A DNA stretch of 64,000 nucleotides. Origin: Prauserella marina. GTDB lineage: Bacteria; Actinomycetota; Actinomycetes; Mycobacteriales; Pseudonocardiaceae. The DNA is taken from assembly GCF_002240355.1 (NCBI RefSeq), contig NZ_CP016353.1:5929001-5993000 (forward strand), written 5' to 3'. Below are positions 61,232-64,000 of this stretch, piece by piece. How positions within the stretch are numbered: the stretch's first letter is position 1; each line of letters begins with the position of its first letter. Under the pieces are notes generated by a model. That model made no database searches and was not told the DNA's origin. It saw only the letters and a list, made by a program, of their open reading frames with translations. Made by a program: the position numbers and the translations under genes.

Positions 61232-62272
61232 GTGATCTGCCGCCGCACCGGCAGACTCGGGCGCGTCACGCTCAACCGGCCGAGCGCACTGAACGCACTG
61301 ACCCTCGACATGATCACGCTCGCGACCCGCACCCTGCGTGAATGGCTCACCGACTCCGCCGTCGAGCTCGTCGTCGTCGACGGCGCGGGAGAAAGGGCAT
61401 TCTGCGCGGGCGGCGACATCACCGTCGTGCACGGCGCCGCGGAAGGCGATCAGCGAATCGCGAAGGAACTCTGGCGAGCCGAGTACGAACTCGACGCCCT
61501 GCTCGCCCACTACCCGAAACCCGTCGCCTTTCTCATGGACGGAATCGTCATGGGCGGCGGGCTCGGATTGAGCGGTCACCATCGGGGACTGCGCATCGTC
61601 ACCGAACGCACCGTGCTCGCGATGCCGGAGGTCGCCATCGGGCTCGCGCCCGATGTCGGCGGCGCGCTGCTGCTCACGAGAACCCCCGGCCTACTCGGAA
61701 CCCATCTCGCGCTGACCGCTGGCCGGATCGGGCCTGGCGACGCGATCGCATGCGGACTGGCCGATCACGCGGTCGATTCGAGTCGGCTACCCGAAGTGCT
61801 CGGCGCACTGGAGCGCGGCGAGCCGCTCTCCGAACTGACCTATCCCGCGGCGAGCCCCCTGCTCGGCGACGGCCCCTGGATCCAAGCCTGCTACTCCGCA
61901 CCAACGGTGACCGAGATTCGCAAACGTTTGCGCGCACGCCCGGAACCTGCCGCCTCTGAGGCCGCCAACGCCGTCGACTCCGCTTCGCCCACGGCGCTCG
62001 CGGTCACCCTTGAGGCGCTGCGAAGGGCCAGGACCATGACGGACATCGAGGAATGCCTCGTGCAGGACTACCGGCTGTGCTCCCGCTTCCTCGACAGTCC
62101 TGACCTGGCGGAAGGCATCCGCGCGGCCGTGATCGACAAGGACCGCGCTCCTCACTGGAACCCCGCCTCCCATGAGGAGGTGAGCGCGGAAGCCGTCGCC
62201 TCGTACTTCGAACCCCTTCCGGAGGGCGAACTCCAACTCCCGCCCAGACCTTGTGGTCCGACCACACGCTAA
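61232..62272 (+). CDS. 3-hydroxyisobutyryl-CoA hydrolase/enoyl-CoA hydratase family protein
   Basis: A 346-residue crotonase-fold protein of the HIBYL-CoA hydrolase type (ECH_2), longer than simple hydratases. It has GRVTLNRPSALNALTLDMI near residue 11, oxyanion GAGERAFCAGGDITVVHG near residue 52, MDGIVMGGGLGLSGHHRGLR near residue 96 and MPEVAIGLAPDVGGALLL near residue 125. It would act on a 3-hydroxyacyl-CoA, the mutase product class. A GTG at 61232 after GGAGAA is preferred; an ATG at 61181 inside the operator would lengthen it by 17 residues. Confidence 0.8.
   Translation: MICRRTGRLGRVTLNRPSALNALTLDMITLATRTLREWLTDSAVELVVVDGAGERAFCAGGDITVVHGAAEGDQRIAKELWRAEYELDALLAHYPKPVAFLMDGIVMGGGLGLSGHHRGLRIVTERTVLAMPEVAIGLAPDVGGALLLTRTPGLLGTHLALTAGRIGPGDAIACGLADHAVDSSRLPEVLGALERGEPLSELTYPAASPLLGDGPWIQACYSAPTVTEIRKRLRARPEPAASEAANAVDSASPTALAVTLEALRRARTMTDIEECLVQDYRLCSRFLDSPDLAEGIRAAVIDKDRAPHWNPASHEEVSAEAVASYFEPLPEGELQLPPRPCGPTTR
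62252..62266. promoter_or_regulatory. Perfect palindrome, operator candidate for the right FadR-type regulator
   Basis: TGTGGTCCGACCACA is a 7+1+7 perfect dyad. It overlaps the 3' end of the hydrolase gene and lies 58 bp before the FadR-type start. The form resembles GGTC-centred sites of FadR-subfamily GntR proteins. Related sites at 54644 and 61175 suggest a small regulon. Confidence 0.68.
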
Positions 62273-62323
62273 CTACGCTGCGGCTTCAAGTGCCCTACCA
62301 ACATCGATGTCGGAGGCCGAAGC

Positions 62324-63028
62324 GTGAGCAGTGAAGCCGCGGCGCCGAGCATTCGGCGCCTGCACACCCACGAGCAAGTACTGGCCGGCATCCAACAGCG
62401 AATTCTCGGCAGCAGGCTCGTCGCGGGGGACGCGTTGCCAGCCGAACGAGACCTCGCCGATTCGCTCGGCAGCAGTCTCTCGGGTATCCGGAAAGCGCTG
62501 CGCGTACTGGAATCGCTCGGCCTCATCCGCGACGAAGCGGGAAACTGGGTGCTCACGGGAAACTCTACGACGGCGCTCGCCAATCTGCTTCGGCTTCGCA
62601 TGGCACTGGCAGGTTTCCGGCTCACCGATCTTGTCGAGGTGCGGGTGCAGCTCGAACGTTCGGCGGCGACCCGGGCCGCCGAGGCCGCGACATCGCAGGA
62701 CCTCGGCCGGTTGCGCGACATTCTCGAAAACATGAGTGAACCCGGCATCTCGACCAACCGGTTCAACGCGCTCGACACCGAGTTTCACGTCGCGCTTGCC
62801 CGCGCGTCCCACAACGCGCTCGCCGTCGAGTTGATGCAGTCACTTCGCGACGCGGTCCAAGCGGGAATGACGACGGCTTTCGCTTCAATCACGGACTGGC
62901 CGGGCACCGCACACCGGCTTCACGAAGAACACGACGCCGTACTCGACGCGATCGAGACGGGAGACGGCGCGCTGGCGGCACGCAGAATCGGCGCACACGT
63001 CACCGATTTCTACCGCGCGGCGGGGTAG
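62324..63028 (+). CDS. FadR-subfamily GntR regulator (right of the mutase operon)
   Basis: A 234-residue regulator with winged HTH (about 15-80: QRILGSRLVAGDALPAERDL, SLGSSLSGIRKALRVLESLG) and FCD domain, metal-site residues in FNALDTEFHVALAR, EEHDAVL and GAHVTDFY. It is clearly paralogous to the regulator at 53652. The recognition helix differs (SSLSGIRKAL versus SRTSVREAL), so the two may read slightly different sites or form a hierarchy. The GTG follows GGAGG. Confidence 0.86.
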   Translation: MSSEAAAPSIRRLHTHEQVLAGIQQRILGSRLVAGDALPAERDLADSLGSSLSGIRKALRVLESLGLIRDEAGNWVLTGNSTTALANLLRLRMALAGFRLTDLVEVRVQLERSAATRAAEAATSQDLGRLRDILENMSEPGISTNRFNALDTEFHVALARASHNALAVELMQSLRDAVQAGMTTAFASITDWPGTAHRLHEEHDAVLDAIETGDGALAARRIGAHVTDFYRAAG

Positions 63029-63190
63029 GCACGACCCGGACCATCCAGTGTGGCCGGTCCCAACCTCATCGAAATTTTCTTGGCATCACTGGTTTTCTCG
63101 TCATGATTTTGGCTTCTCAGTCTGGATCAGTAGCATCATTGCTTCTGCCTCCCATGTCACGAGGAAGCAGCCGGACGAGAGGACCGCACC

Positions 63191-63853
63191 TTGGCGAGGC
63201 AGCTTCGCGCGGAGGTCACCAGAAACATGATCCTGCGCGCGGCGGCGGACGCGTTCGATCAGTACGGCTACGGCGGGACGAGCCTCAGCGATGTGCTCAG
63301 GTACGCCGGAGTCACCAAGGGCGCGCTCTACTTTCATTTCACCTCCAAGGAACAACTGGCCAACGCGATCGTCGAATGCCAGCAGGCGTGGTCCGTCGCA
63401 CCGGCGAAGGAGAACTTCGACCGAGGGGCGCCCGGACTCGAATCGGTCGTCCTGCTCTCGGTCCACTGGGCGGTGGGGCTGACCGAAGATCCGATGCTGC
63501 GAGCGAGCATCCGGCTGTCCTTGGAAACCGGAATGTTCAGTCGGCCAGACTCGGATCCCTACCGGGAATGGCTGGAGGAAACAGCGAAGCTGCTGCGCCG
63601 CGCGGCCGATTCAGGTGAACTTCGGCGCGGGATCGACCCCGAGGTGCTCGCCCGGTTCGTCGTCGGCGCATTCACCGGAGTCCAAGCCGTGTCTCAGATC
63701 CTCAGCGGACGAATGGACCTCACCCGGCGGGTCGGCGAGATGTGGGAGCTGCTGCTCCCCTCGCTCGTCGATGGCGAACGTCTCCCCTACTACCTCGCCC
63801 TCGTCGACACGGAAGGCACGCGGCGGCGGCAAGAACCAGCCGCGCAACGGTAA
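63191..63853 (+). CDS. Gamma-butyrolactone receptor-like TetR regulator (ArpA/ScbR type)
   Basis: A 220-residue TetR-family protein. The first 65 residues (ARQLRAEVTRNMILRAAADAF, then YGGTSLSDVLRYAGVTKGAL and YFHFTSKEQLANAIVECQQ) match the HTH of gamma-butyrolactone receptors closely, more than ordinary TetR proteins. Length is standard. It starts at TTG after GAGAGGA. No afsA-type synthase is in the window, so it may be an orphan receptor that gates a secondary-metabolite cluster beyond the right edge. Confidence 0.8.
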   Translation: MARQLRAEVTRNMILRAAADAFDQYGYGGTSLSDVLRYAGVTKGALYFHFTSKEQLANAIVECQQAWSVAPAKENFDRGAPGLESVVLLSVHWAVGLTEDPMLRASIRLSLETGMFSRPDSDPYREWLEETAKLLRRAADSGELRRGIDPEVLARFVVGAFTGVQAVSQILSGRMDLTRRVGEMWELLLPSLVDGERLPYYLALVDTEGTRRRQEPAAQR

Positions 63854-64000
63854 CTCAACCGGACGCGGTCACAAGCCTTCCTTGACCGCCAATCTGGCTA
63901 CCCAACGCAATGTGCGTTCGGATTCAAATCGACCCCTTGCCACTGTCAGGTGTCACCCAATTGAGAGGTCTTCTCACGAACAGCAGCTGCCTGAAAACTG
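63854..64000. other. Right edge spacer
   Basis: There is no supportable gene in the last 147 bases. The sequence has lower GC and no obvious hairpin. It would be the 3' flank of the receptor gene or the start of a new unit outside the window. Confidence 0.4.

Noticed and set aside
1-64000. CRISPR arrays
   Set aside because: No regularly spaced identical repeats of 24-40 bp were seen; the only longer direct repeat is the two-copy tRNA-linked one.
1-64000. Insertion sequences or transposases
   Set aside because: No transposase domain or terminal inverted repeats were recognised; the only mobile trace is the decayed integrase.

Overview
The window is a high-GC stretch from a filamentous actinomycete, most likely a member of the Pseudonocardiaceae (Amycolatopsis, Saccharomonospora or Prauserella type). 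The grounds are frequent GTG and TTG starts, many 4-nt ATGA/GTGA gene overlaps, an AfsR-type regulator, a gamma-butyrolactone-receptor-like repressor, a degenerate actinomycete integrase beside a tRNA, and a core block that mirrors the mycobacterial mprA-mprB-pepD-moaB2-mscL to galU-moeA-rimJ neighbourhood (Rv0981 to Rv0996). All functions are inferred from sequence; nothing was searched or computed.

Layout. 1-9.1 kb: the end of a DrrAB-like ABC exporter, an FMN reductase, an MFS exporter, an AfsR-like ATPase regulator coupled to a TetR repressor, and a divergent SDR. 8.1-16.3 kb: a tightly overlapping minus-strand operon for a five-subunit ATP-dependent ketone carboxylase resembling acetophenone carboxylase (HyuA, small zinc subunit, HyuA, HyuB, small fifth protein) plus an alkene/enone reductase, divergent from a PucR-type regulator. 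17.8-22.9 kb: a second minus operon (CoA ligase, SCP2-type thiolase, enoyl-CoA hydratase, two SDRs, one frameshifted), divergent from an AraC regulator. It could take a carboxylated ketone on to CoA-thioesters and cleave it.

24-32 kb: an accessory mix of a methyltransferase, an amidohydrolase with a divergent TetR gene and a clear palindromic operator, two deazaflavin-type reductases, two fused gene remnants, and a WrbA/MFS operon with its own TetR. 32.3-34.0 kb: the scar of an integrated element beside tRNA-Ala(CGC): two 77-78-bp direct repeats, an NTF2-like gene and a decayed tyrosine integrase.

34-48 kb: conserved core. It holds GlpR/SepX-like and Glp-like divisome proteins, RimJ-like acetyltransferase, GalU, 5-FCL, a Ruc-like zinc-ribbon chaperone behind a CIRCE element, a SAF protein, MscL, MogA, HtrA/PepD, GalT/DeoR, MprAB, an orphan LuxR-type response regulator and tRNA-Arg(CCT). 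48-54 kb: small stress and membrane genes (GNAT, VOC, TetR, AlkD-like, EamA, PrsW).

54-62.3 kb: the most distinctive locus, a six-gene operon for a coenzyme-B12 acyl-CoA mutase. Its large subunit carries the Ile/Asp/Gln signature of 2-hydroxyisobutyryl-CoA mutase. With it are a MeaB chaperone, a PaaK-type CoA ligase, the B12-binding subunit, an LctP-type permease and a small protein. A divergent 3-hydroxyacyl-CoA hydrolase-like gene follows, and two FadR-family regulators flank the locus. A shared palindrome (TGTGGTCCGACCACA and variants) occurs at three places around the operon. The window ends with a gamma-butyrolactone-receptor-like gene.
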